A DNA stretch of 64,000 nt from Bradyrhizobium sp. SZCCT0153 (lineage in GTDB: Bacteria > Pseudomonadota > Alphaproteobacteria > Rhizobiales > Xanthobacteraceae), in the NCBI RefSeq assembly GCF_018129995.1, contig NZ_JAFCKS010000011.1, forward strand, positions 1 to 64,000. The letters run 5' to 3'. The position numbers were made by a program, and so were the translations under genes. Numbering within the stretch: the first letter of the stretch is position 1; every line of letters starts with the position of its first letter. The notes under the pieces were generated by a model that had not been told where the DNA came from, did not search any database, and saw only the letters and a program-made list of their open reading frames with translations. Positions 1-7,879 of this stretch are shown here, piece after piece.

Positions 1-167
1 CCGACGCTGCCGCGTCCACCGCAAGCCCGGCTCGCGAACATGACGACCACAAGATCGCCCCTCAAGGATGAGCCGGGATGGGCGACACATACGCCAAAAC
101 CGAATTTCGGTAAAGTGGAATCTTTTTGAGCATTGGGATTGACGACGCCGCGACACACGAGGCCAAA

Positions 168-1127
168 TCATCCCTTCGGCCGCACCGGCGTCCCATCGGC
201 CATGAGGGTCACGCCCTTCCGCTCGACGATCATCGCGTAGGCCCGCGGCTGGCGGTGGACGTCGAAATTGAAGGTGGTGCGCTTGTAGGAATTGCAGAGG
301 TCGAGATCGCAGCGCGCCAGCGCGATCTCGTCGCCCTTGGTCGTGCATCTCGCGACGATCTCGCCGGAGGGCGCGATGATGCAGCTTCCACCGATATGGT
401 CCACGCCCTCCTCGACGCCGGCCTTGGCGACGCCGACTACGAAAGTGCCGTTCTGGTAGGCGCCGGACTGCATCACCAGATGATTGTGGAACAGCGAGAG
501 ATCGTCATGCTCAGGCGCAGGCGGATTGTGCACCGGCGTGTTGTAGCCGATCATCACCATCTCGACGCCCTGCAGGCCCATCACCCGGTAGGTCTCGCTC
601 CAGCGGCGGTCGTTGCAGATCGCCATCCCCATCACGCCACCGAACACCTCGGTCACGCCGAAACCGCTACCCGGCTCGAAATAGCGCTTTTCCAGATGCT
701 GGAATTCGCGCCACGGCTCGTGTTCTGCGTGGCCGGGCAAATGGACCTTGCGATACCTGGCGACGATCGTGCCGCTCTGGTCGACCAGGATGGAGGTGTT
801 GTAGCGCCTGACAATTCCAGCCTCGATCGTCAGCTCGGCATAGCCTAGATAAAATCCGATGCCGATCTCGCGAGCGAGATCGAACAGCGCCTGAGTCTCC
901 GGCCCCGGCATCTCGCGCTCGAAAAAGCTGTCGATCTCCGCCTGATCGTCGAAATACCAGCGCGGAAAGAAGGTGGTCAGCGCGAGCTCGGGATAGACGA
1001 TCAGGTCGCAGCCATTGGCCCTCGCCTGGCGCATCAGGGCCATCAGCCGCGCCACGACTTCGGTCCTCGTCTCGGTCCTCGCGACCGGGCCAAGCTGGCC
1101 GGCCGCGACATTCACAAATCTCGCCAC
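168..1127 (-). CDS. N-carbamoyl-D-amino-acid hydrolase-like carbon-nitrogen hydrolase
   Basis: The 319-residue protein belongs to the nitrilase superfamily and most resembles N-carbamoyl-D-amino-acid amidohydrolases, cytoplasmic enzymes that release a D-amino acid, CO2 and ammonia in the hydantoin pathway. The catalytic triad is visible: Glu47 in YPELALTTFFPRW, Lys127 in RYRKVHLPG, and Cys171 in GMAICNDRRW. The spacing and the length of about 300 residues fit the family. The start is GTG at 1127 with an AAGGAAA ribosome site just upstream. No hydantoinase or racemase gene lies nearby, so substrate and pathway are inferred from family alone; another N-carbamoyl amide could be the true substrate. 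Confidence 0.85.
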   Translation of the reverse strand: MARFVNVAAGQLGPVARTETRTEVVARLMALMRQARANGCDLIVYPELALTTFFPRWYFDDQAEIDSFFEREMPGPETQALFDLAREIGIGFYLGYAELTIEAGIVRRYNTSILVDQSGTIVARYRKVHLPGHAEHEPWREFQHLEKRYFEPGSGFGVTEVFGGVMGMAICNDRRWSETYRVMGLQGVEMVMIGYNTPVHNPPAPEHDDLSLFHNHLVMQSGAYQNGTFVVGVAKAGVEEGVDHIGGSCIIAPSGEIVARCTTKGDEIALARCDLDLCNSYKRTTFNFDVHRQPRAYAMIVERKGVTLMADGTPVRPKG

Positions 1128-1318
1128 GAATCTTTCCTTCGTCCGCTTCCCGGATCACGTCGCGGCAGAGCCTATCGCGCGACGCGCCGCGCGCACAGCC
1201 TCGGTGTCCGGCAGGGTGCCCAACCGAGAGGCAGCCCTACCGTCACGGGGGAAGCGCCGACTATGGCTTGTGATTTAACGCATACACATCGCGCGGAAAC
1301 GCCCTCACAGCGCGCGAC

Positions 1319-1759
1319 TTACCATCCCGCCGAGGCTGAGACAGGCGCGTTAAAGAACATCGTCTGATCGCGCGCCGCCATGCGCGATGGCTGGCGTCGA
1401 TGGTGCCGCTCCGCAATGCGCTTGTTCGGAACGGTCCGCGCCACTTCCTTCGGCGTCGCGGCAGGCTGCGTCACCATCGCAAAAGCTTGGCGCGGGCTCT
1501 CCTGCGTCGGGATCGCGTTTACGACGGCAGGTACGGAGGTCGGCGGAACCGCCTCGGCCTTGGACAGGGAAATTTGCCGTACCCTGGTATCAAGCACGAT
1601 CTTCTCGGGCCAGACTTGCGCAGAATGAACGCGCGCAATCGATCGATCCGGACCCGTCCCGGCGGCCGCGCTCACGGGGCCACCCATGTAGTGATCTGCA
1701 AGGAACAGGAGGGCGAGCAGAGCGCCGCCGATGAAGACGAAATAGCGGATGAGCGGCAT
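1319..1759 (-). CDS. Small membrane-anchored hypothetical protein
   Basis: A 146-residue protein of unknown function. It starts with a charged MPLIRYF segment followed by one hydrophobic stretch (about residues 4-22), so it is probably anchored in the inner membrane by its N-terminus with a low-complexity Pro/Ala/Val-rich tail outside. The open frame extends further upstream to 1840, but the ATG at 1759 is preferred because GAGGGA lies directly before it. The C-terminus is basic (RHHRRQPSR). No domain was recognised. Confidence 0.55.
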   Translation of the reverse strand: MPLIRYFVFIGGALLALLFLADHYMGGPVSAAAGTGPDRSIARVHSAQVWPEKIVLDTRVRQISLSKAEAVPPTSVPAVVNAIPTQESPRQAFAMVTQPAATPKEVARTVPNKRIAERHHRRQPSRMAARDQTMFFNAPVSASAGW

Positions 1760-1958
1760 GGGTCCCTCGATCGCCTCGTTGTCGAGGTCCCTGCAGCAAC
1801 GGGAAGGAGTGGCAATCGTTCCGGAGCGTCCTCGAAGCAATCGCGCCCGGCGGAGAACCAGATCTGCTCCCTCAGCCCGCGCGCTGGCATTCTCCTTGCT
1901 GCACGACAGTCAATCCCTCAGATCCGCAGTGGGTCTGTCTCAAAGTGAGGCGATTGCC

Positions 1959-2219
1959 ATGCAGCCGACGTACCGTTTCGAAGCGACCATGCCGACCCAG
2001 CTCCACGCCCTGATCTCCGATCTGCGTTGGCGCATGCAGATGATCGACGCCGACATTCTGGACGAAGAGCGGAGAGCTGGAATCTCCGATCCCAAAAACC
2101 TCGCCTACCCCATGCTCGCGCAGAACCTGAGGGCCCGGCGCGACAATATCCAGGTGAGTATCGCAATTCTCGAAAGCCGGCTTGAAAAGCAGTCGCCCGA
2201 GTGGCCGCGCGCTGCCTGA
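1959..2219 (+). CDS. Small helical hypothetical protein
   Basis: An 86-residue product beginning MQPTYRFEATMPTQL. The sequence is charged, helix-favouring and without membrane segments (for example DLRWRMQMIDADILDEERR), so a short cytoplasmic coiled coil is plausible. The ATG at 1959 follows a GTGAGGCG ribosome site; the frame is open back to 1749 but that part overlaps the opposite-strand gene start and looks non-coding. It is the first of four short same-strand genes (1959-3137). Function unknown. Confidence 0.55.
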   Translation: MQPTYRFEATMPTQLHALISDLRWRMQMIDADILDEERRAGISDPKNLAYPMLAQNLRARRDNIQVSIAILESRLEKQSPEWPRAA

Positions 2220-2382
2220 CGCGCACGATCTGGGCGATAGCTCGAGCCGCACCCCGATACCGCGAGGGAACTCGCGTTGCCCATCTGCAACGGTTCCCTG
2301 CCGTCTGAAGCCGGACAAAACAAACTCCCATTCCGGCCACGAACCGCTCTCACAACGCCGTGAGACTAGCAGGGGAACGACG

Positions 2383-2607
2383 ATGCGTGCACAACGCGTT
2401 TGGAAAGTGAACGGGGCCGCCAGCATCGGGCAGCTTCAATCGAGACTGGACGATCTCAACAAGCGTCTCGGTCAGCTCGAAAACCAGCATCCGGAGAGCT
2501 GGAAGGTCGAAGAACTCAGATCGAGCGCGCTCAGGCTGTCGCGCGAGATCGACGACATCCGCTGCGCCGAAGCGACGGCGGCACTGAGCGAGTTGCTGCG
2601 GAAATAG
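2383..2607 (+). CDS. Small coiled-coil hypothetical protein
   Basis: A 74-residue protein with heptad-like spacing in IGQLQSRLDDLNKRLGQLE, ending in SELLRK. The ATG at 2383 has a strong AGGGGAA site. It resembles the preceding small gene in size and predicted helical character. The last third has a decayed copy near 7040-7110, where the same reading frame is broken by stop codons. No function is recognised. Confidence 0.6.
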   Translation: MRAQRVWKVNGAASIGQLQSRLDDLNKRLGQLENQHPESWKVEELRSSALRLSREIDDIRCAEATAALSELLRK

Positions 2608-2686
2608 CCGGCGTTTGCGATTCGCCTGGCGCGCAAGGAACCAACGTTGGCCCCCGCCATTGCCATGCCGAGCATGGAGCAAAATC

Positions 2687-2800
2687 ATGACTAGGCACCT
2701 GACGCGGACCTATCTCGCCCGCGGGGTGGCCGGCGCGGTGTCCACGCTGGTCCTGTGCGCGGCGACGGCATTCACCATCGCGCGCCATTTCGCGCTGTGA
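2687..2800 (+). CDS. Tiny membrane protein (37 aa)
   Basis: A 37-residue product starting MTRHLTRTYLARG, with one hydrophobic span in the second half and a short basic end. The ATG at 2687 follows GGAGC. It ends 10 bp before the next gene, so both are probably cotranscribed. A decayed copy of its first half is recognisable at about 7190-7245 (GVAGAVSTLV is shared). Function unknown; the conserved start and spacing are the main evidence that it is real. Confidence 0.5.
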   Translation: MTRHLTRTYLARGVAGAVSTLVLCAATAFTIARHFAL

Positions 2801-2810
2801 GGTAATTCGC

Positions 2811-3137
2811 ATGACGTCCGACCCCGAGGAATCGGTAAGGCTGCAAGGCTTCGGCGAGATGACGTTGCGCACGGCCATCACGACGCTGATGCTGCTTGCG
2901 CCGCGCGAGCGGGTGGACACCGCCATCTTCCGTGTCCGCGACGGCGAGCGACTGGCCACGAGCGAGATCGCCGAACTCGCGTCGAGCTGGGGCATCGAGC
3001 CGACGGTTCACGTCAGGTCCCCGCGACTCGTCCCAGACCGGCACTGGCCGGAAATCGTTCGCGGCATGGTGCGCGAGGCGCCGTTGCCGTCGCTGATGGT
3101 GGCATTCATGCTCGGTGTGCTGGTGGCGAGGCGGTAG
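2811..3137 (+). CDS. Hypothetical protein with hydrophobic C-terminal tail
   Basis: A 108-residue protein with an acidic N-terminus and a mixed helical middle (TAIFRVRDGERLATSE). The C-terminal segment PLPSLMVAFMLGVLVARR looks like a tail anchor of the sort seen in small rhizobial membrane proteins. The ATG at 2811 has GAGG 8 bases upstream. A decayed relative with a matching end (GVLVVRR) lies at 7245-7531. A strong hairpin after the gene (3182-3219) may end the small-gene unit. Function unknown. Confidence 0.55.
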   Translation: MTSDPEESVRLQGFGEMTLRTAITTLMLLAPRERVDTAIFRVRDGERLATSEIAELASSWGIEPTVHVRSPRLVPDRHWPEIVRGMVREAPLPSLMVAFMLGVLVARR

Positions 3138-3181
3138 TCCCCCGACCTGCCGTGCCGCGCCGCTCCATCAGTGCCGGCGAG

Positions 3182-3219
3182 CCAAGGGCGCTTTCTGCCG
3201 CCGCAAGCGCCCTTCTTGG
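3182..3219. terminator. Strong hairpin between convergent genes
   Basis: AAGGGCGCTT and AAGCGCCCTT form a 10-bp stem with a loop of about 11 bases. It lies between the end of the small-gene cluster (3137) and the 3' end of the minus-strand gene (3246), so it could stop transcription from either side. There is no clear T-run, so this is a structural inference. Confidence 0.45.
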
Positions 3220-3245
3220 ACACGAGCTTTGGACCCGAGCCGCTA

Positions 3246-6200
3246 TTACGTGAACATGAAGTAATCGCTGTGAAGGTTCGCGACCGTGGACCCCTTGATC
3301 AGGATTGTATCGTGGCTGTCCAGTGTGACCAGGACATCCGAACCCTGCTGGGTCATGTGAAGATCGTTGAAACTTGCAGCAAGCAAAGAGCTGACCGAGA
3401 TCTTGTCCGTGCCGGCGGAGGTATCGGTGTTGAAGCTGTAGACCGTGTCATTGCCGCCCTGATAGGCTACCGTGCCGCCATTGGTGGAGCGGAAGTAGAA
3501 CGAATCGTTGCCCGTGCCACCGGCAAGATTCAAGTTGTCGGCATAAGCATAGACTTCGTGGGCCCCGCTGGTGTGCGTATATTCGCGCATCGTCAGGTTG
3601 CCGCTAAGATCCATCGTATCGGTGCGGATATCACCGGTCCCATCCTGGCTGTAATAGTCGACAGCACGGGCGCCGCCAGCCTCGATGAGCGTGTGGTTGA
3701 GGATCGCACCGGTGCTGGAGTAGTTGGAGATTTCCTTGCTACCATCTGAATTGTGCTTTTCCAGATAATCGTAGCTGCCGTCGGAGTGGAAGCGTTCGAC
3801 GAGCGTTAGGTTGCCGCCGTCGTCGTTGGCTTGATGCGTCGAGGTGTAGGACTGCCCGGTGATTTGATAGACATAGGCATCCGACGAGCCGTCCTTGTGA
3901 AGAACGCTGTCCTTGATCAGCACACCGCCCGTATAGGATTTATTCTCTGCGCTACCGTCCACGTTGGCCGTGTACTCGGTCAGCTTGTAGCCGGCCAAGG
4001 TGTCGTAGGTGGCGGTGGTGGTGCCGGTCGAGGTGACCGAGACCTCCGTGCTCAATTTGCCGGTGCTGGTATAATAGTCGTAGAGCTTCGAACCATCCGC
4101 GTGGTAGGCCGCCTTGTAGTCGTAAGTGCCGTCGGAGTGGAACCGTTCGACAAGTGTTGCATTGCCGCCGGCGTCACTGGCTTGATGGGTCGAAGTGTAG
4201 GACTGCCCGGTGATTTGATAGACATAGGCATCCGAAGAGCCATCCTTGTGAAGGACGTTGTCCTTCGTCAGCACACCATTGGTGTAAGTCTTGTTCTCAG
4301 CGCTGCCGTCTGCATTCGCAATGTAGTCCGTGAGCTTGTAGCCCGTCGCTGTGTCATACGTAGTTGTCGTGGTGCTGGTCGATGTGATGGCCACTTCGGA
4401 GCTGTGAAGCCCTGAGCTCGTATAGTAATCGTAGACCTTGGAGCCATCCGAGTTGTAAACCACCTTGTACTGATAGCTGCCGTCGGCGTGGAAGCGCTCG
4501 ACCAGCGTCACCTTGCCGCTCGCGTCGCTCGCCTGATGGGTCGTCGTGTAGGACTGGCCCGCGATATTGTAGACGTAGACCTCGGACGCCCCGTCCTTGT
4601 GACGGACGTTGTCCTTCATCAAAGCGCCGTTTGCATAGGCCTTGTTGTCGGCGCTGCCGTCCACGTTTGCCGTATAAACGCTGAGCTTGTAGCCCGTCGT
4701 CGCATCATAGGTCGTTGTCGTGGTGCCAGCCGACGTGATGACCACTTCGGAGCTGTGAGCTCCCGTGCTCGTATAGTAATCGTAGACCTTGGAGCCATCC
4801 GAGTTGTAAACCACCTTGTACTGATAGCTGCCGTCGGCGTGGAAGCGCTCGATCAGCGTCACCTTGCCGCTCGCGTCAGTCACCTGGTGGGTCGTCGTAT
4901 AGGACTGGCCGATGACATTGTAGACGTAGACCTCGGACGAGCCGTCCCTGTGAAGGACGTTGTCCTTCATCAACACGCCGTTTGTATAGGCCTTGTTGTC
5001 GGCACTGCCGTCCGAATTGATCGTATGAACCTGGAGCTTGTATCCGGTCGCGGGATCATAGGTGGTCGTGACCGTGCTGGAAGACGTCACGCTGATTTCC
5101 GTGCTCAGCGCACCGGTGCCGCTGAAGTAATCATAAACCTTGGAACCGTCAGTGTTGTACACAGCCTTGTACTGATAGCTGCCATCGGCGTGGAAGCGCT
5201 CGATCAGCGTGACCTTGCCGCCCGCATCGTACGCAGTGTGATCTGACGTGTAGGATTGGTCGGTAATGCCGTAGTGATAATAGTCGAGCCGCCCGTCGGT
5301 CTGCGCAATGCTTTTCGAGGTGATCGCACCGCTGCTGCTGACACCCCAAACGATGGTCTCGGTAAGGGAACCGCCGGCGTCAAAATCCTGCTCCTTGATC
5401 CAGCCGCTGCCGCTCCAGGTGACGGAGAAGGAATAACCGCCGTCGATCTTCGACAGGAGATCGCCATAGCGGGCAATGACGTATTGCATGGTCTCGGACG
5501 ACGAGACGGCCAGAACATGCGAGTCGCTCAAGGTCACCTTTTCCAGTCCGGCGGCGCTCACCAGAGTGTCCATCTGAGCGACGAAGTCGGCCGATGTCAT
5601 CGTGAGGTCGTAGTCCACCGTCGTCGGGACTTCGGCCGCTGCGGAAGGCGCGCCGACTTCGATCACCAACGGGTGATCGCTGAGCCCGATCTGGATCGTG
5701 CTGGTGTTGTAATACACCGCAATCGGGTCGGTACCTGTCAGCGGATCATAAACGTAAATGACACTTTCCACCTGCCCGAGACGAACGGTAACGGAAGTTT
5801 CCGGCGTCGTGATTTCGGTCTGGGTCGCATTGTCCCATACGAGCGTATCGGCCCATACGACGAGATCGCTGACGCCGCCTGACTTGTTCATCAGCATCGT
5901 ATGAGTGTTGCTGGGCGCATTGGAAAGCGTATAGCTCAGATCCGAGCCGGTATGAGAGCTGCCGTCGTCACCGTGGCTCAAGATGGTCGTCAGATTGTGG
6001 AGGGCGACAGCGGCTTCCTTAGGCGTTCCATCAACATGGAAGAGACCGAACGAGGCTTCCTTTTCGCCGCGAGACGCCGAGGATGGCGAGTCAAACAGCT
6101 CGTAAAGATAGGTGGCGGAGGATCCGTCTTCATACGCCAGAAGCAGATTGGAGAGGACAAGCTTCGCCTGCGCGTCTTCGTTTACGCCGATGCCGGTGAC

Positions 6201-6878
6201 GCTCGACAATGTCGTATAGCCGGTCTCCGTCACAATGACCGGATCGTTCGTCGAAATATCCTGCGCCAGACCGAGATCGTCTTCGATCTGAGCGTCAGCA
6301 AGCGCGCCTGTCTGCACATAGACGTGGGCATTCGCCGCGTCCGAATAGGCGCTCATGTCGCCGACTACAGCGTTCGTCGCGTCGGTCTGGTATCCGATAC
6401 TGAAGTTGACGACGGTGACGTCGCTGAGAACACCGTTGGCCTTCACAGCGGTATAAAGAGCCTCCTGAAACGCTGCTGCGCCTTCAAGCGAGGTCAGTCC
6501 GTTGTAGGAAAAGGTGTTCAGGTTGGCTTCGTTGATGCCTTCGATGGACGACAGAGCGCCCGGGTGCTCCGTCGCGAACTCCGCAAGAGAAGCGATGTAG
6601 CTGGCCAGCCCGCTGCTGCCCGACTCGGGCAGCGTGTAGCTGACGCGAAAATCGAAAGAGATACCTGCATTGGCAAGCGCGTCGACGACGGCATTTGCAT
6701 GCCCGATTGCGCTGTAAGAGTCGCGAACGTGACTGATGCCCAGATAGTTCAGGCTGCTGATGATCAGGCTGGAGTTTGTATATGCGTCGGTATAAGCGCC
6801 CGCATTGGTGTTGGCGCCGAGAGAATTCAAGAAACTCGACGCGCTGGTAACCGTCGTGTTTGACATGTAGAGCCCCAT
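3246..6878 (-). CDS. Secreted repeat protein with clan GH-A-like glycosidase domain
   Basis: A 1210-residue protein. Residues 1 to about 310 resemble a TIM-barrel glycoside hydrolase of clan GH-A: Asn116-Glu117 in GINEAN fits the acid/base and Glu218 in VTETGY the nucleophile, about 100 residues apart as the clan requires. After a beta-rich region, five units of 117 residues follow (about 462-1046) with motifs such as LIERFHADGSYQYK and DGSKVYDYY. The C-terminal 110 residues contain an RTX-like GGTGNDSFYF segment typical of type I secretion substrates, and there is no N-terminal signal peptide. Export by the neighbouring ABC/HlyD system is inferred. An in-frame ATG at 6866 is an alternative start. 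The sugar substrate cannot be told; extracellular polysaccharide is likely. Confidence 0.7.
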   Translation of the reverse strand: MGLYMSNTTVTSASSFLNSLGANTNAGAYTDAYTNSSLIISSLNYLGISHVRDSYSAIGHANAVVDALANAGISFDFRVSYTLPESGSSGLASYIASLAEFATEHPGALSSIEGINEANLNTFSYNGLTSLEGAAAFQEALYTAVKANGVLSDVTVVNFSIGYQTDATNAVVGDMSAYSDAANAHVYVQTGALADAQIEDDLGLAQDISTNDPVIVTETGYTTLSSVTGIGVNEDAQAKLVLSNLLLAYEDGSSATYLYELFDSPSSASRGEKEASFGLFHVDGTPKEAAVALHNLTTILSHGDDGSSHTGSDLSYTLSNAPSNTHTMLMNKSGGVSDLVVWADTLVWDNATQTEITTPETSVTVRLGQVESVIYVYDPLTGTDPIAVYYNTSTIQIGLSDHPLVIEVGAPSAAAEVPTTVDYDLTMTSADFVAQMDTLVSAAGLEKVTLSDSHVLAVSSSETMQYVIARYGDLLSKIDGGYSFSVTWSGSGWIKEQDFDAGGSLTETIVWGVSSSGAITSKSIAQTDGRLDYYHYGITDQSYTSDHTAYDAGGKVTLIERFHADGSYQYKAVYNTDGSKVYDYFSGTGALSTEISVTSSSTVTTTYDPATGYKLQVHTINSDGSADNKAYTNGVLMKDNVLHRDGSSEVYVYNVIGQSYTTTHQVTDASGKVTLIERFHADGSYQYKVVYNSDGSKVYDYYTSTGAHSSEVVITSAGTTTTTYDATTGYKLSVYTANVDGSADNKAYANGALMKDNVRHKDGASEVYVYNIAGQSYTTTHQASDASGKVTLVERFHADGSYQYKVVYNSDGSKVYDYYTSSGLHSSEVAITSTSTTTTTYDTATGYKLTDYIANADGSAENKTYTNGVLTKDNVLHKDGSSDAYVYQITGQSYTSTHQASDAGGNATLVERFHSDGTYDYKAAYHADGSKLYDYYTSTGKLSTEVSVTSTGTTTATYDTLAGYKLTEYTANVDGSAENKSYTGGVLIKDSVLHKDGSSDAYVYQITGQSYTSTHQANDDGGNLTLVERFHSDGSYDYLEKHNSDGSKEISNYSSTGAILNHTLIEAGGARAVDYYSQDGTGDIRTDTMDLSGNLTMREYTHTSGAHEVYAYADNLNLAGGTGNDSFYFRSTNGGTVAYQGGNDTVYSFNTDTSAGTDKISVSSLLAASFNDLHMTQQGSDVLVTLDSHDTILIKGSTVANLHSDYFMFT
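3739..5493 (-). repeat. Five tandem 351-bp (117-codon) repeats
   Basis: Equivalent positions recur at 3739, 4090, 4441, 4792 and 5143, exactly 351 bp apart with no insertions or deletions. The units starting at 4441 and 4792 are nearly identical in DNA, which indicates recent duplication or gene conversion; the outer units are more diverged. All are inside the glycosidase-like gene. Confidence 0.85.
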
Positions 6879-7010
6879 TGGTCGTGGAGCTCAGACTGGC
6901 AAGCTCTCCTAAGAAAACTCCCTTCATGAAAGCTAAAATTGTTCGGCTTTCGCCTAAATTTTCGGCTGTTCCCTACATCAGCGAGGATTCCATGCCCACA
7001 TCAGGATGAC

Positions 7011-7531
7011 GGTGGAAGGAACCACCAGAATTCACGTCCGCTCGCGCGAGATCGACGACATCAGCTGAGCCGACGCAACGGCGTCGTTAAGCGAGCTTCT
7101 GCGCAACTTGCCGGCGCCCGATCATTCGGCGTTACTCGGGAACCGGCCTCCCCTCGCCGCCAGTTCCATGCAGTGCATGGAACAAGATCATGACCATGCG
7201 AGCCCATCACGCACGCGGCGTCGCCGGCGCGGTGTCCACCCTGGTTGACGAGATGACGTTGCCCGCGGCGGTCGCGACGATGACGGTGATGGCGCTCGCG
7301 CGGCGCGAGCAACAGGAGGCTGCCATCTTCCGCGTCCGACGGCCCGCGTTTGGCCGCGAACGAGATCACTTCGCCTCGGATTGGGGCATGACGCCGATGG
7401 TGAAAGCCAGTTCGCCAAGCAGGTCCCGGAGCAGCGCTGAGCGAACATCGCGCGCGGCATGGTGCGCGAGGCGCCGTTGCCGTCGCCGATGATGGCGTTC
7501 CTGGTGGGCGTGCTGGTGGTGCGACGGTAGT
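7011..7531 (+). pseudogene. Decayed copy of the 2508-3137 small-gene block
   Basis: The frame SREIDDI is followed by a stop where the intact copy reads CAE, then continues as recognisable relics of LSELLR. At 7190 an ATG opens a frame that keeps GVAGAVSTLV from the tiny membrane protein, then jumps directly to EMTL...AAIFRVR from the next gene. About 110 bp between the two genes are therefore missing. A frameshift breaks the middle, and the original frame returns at the end (PLPSPMMAFLVGVLVVRR). The order and direction match the copy at 2508-3137. It probably makes no functional product. Confidence 0.7.
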
Positions 7532-7591
7532 CCTCTGACCTACCGCGCAGCGCCGGACTATCTTTGCCGGCGAACGAAGAGCCATGCCGCG

Positions 7592-7628
7592 CGCACAAGC
7601 CGCCCCTGGCTTTTGTGCGTTATTATAG
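7592..7628 (+). terminator. Hairpin downstream of decayed gene block
   Basis: CGCACAAGCC and GGCTTTTGTGCG form an inverted repeat with a short loop, followed by TTATTATA. It occupies the same relative place as the 3182-3219 hairpin after the intact copy. The 250 bp from here to 7879 show no convincing gene. Confidence 0.4.
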
Positions 7629-7879
7629 ATGCTTAGCTGTAAAAACGACTCGCGGAGGCTCCGTCTAGGTCAATCGGTTACAGCCGCGATGTAAACGGCC
7701 GGAACGGTTAGGGGGGTCACATCGGGAATTGAGTAAATCCAGGCAGTCATCGCGAAAACATTGACGATGAGCTTGGCATCCGCACCCGTCATCGAGCGAG
7801 GCGGCAGGTTCTCACATGAGCTGACTCACATGATCAAGCTCACCTTCACGGCTCAATCAGCGGACTATCGGCCAATAAT

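Larger units (their letters stand above)
2508..3175 (+). repeat. Intact copy of a duplicated small-gene block
   Basis: This block, covering the end of the 2383 gene and both following small genes, is similar in order and sequence to 7011-7531. Shared landmarks are the phrase GAGATCGACGACATC, the GGCGCGGTGTCCAC stretch, and the run GGCATGGTGCGCGAGGCGCC near the end. The two copies are in direct orientation and bracket the 3246-6878 gene. Confidence 0.7.

Noticed and set aside
1..167. Possible 3' end of a gene entering from the left edge
   Set aside because: No frame shows a recognisable protein end; too short to judge.
3171..6863. Several plus-strand frames opposite the glycosidase-like gene
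   Set aside because: They repeat with the 351-bp period of the real gene and show no recognisable domain or ribosome sites.
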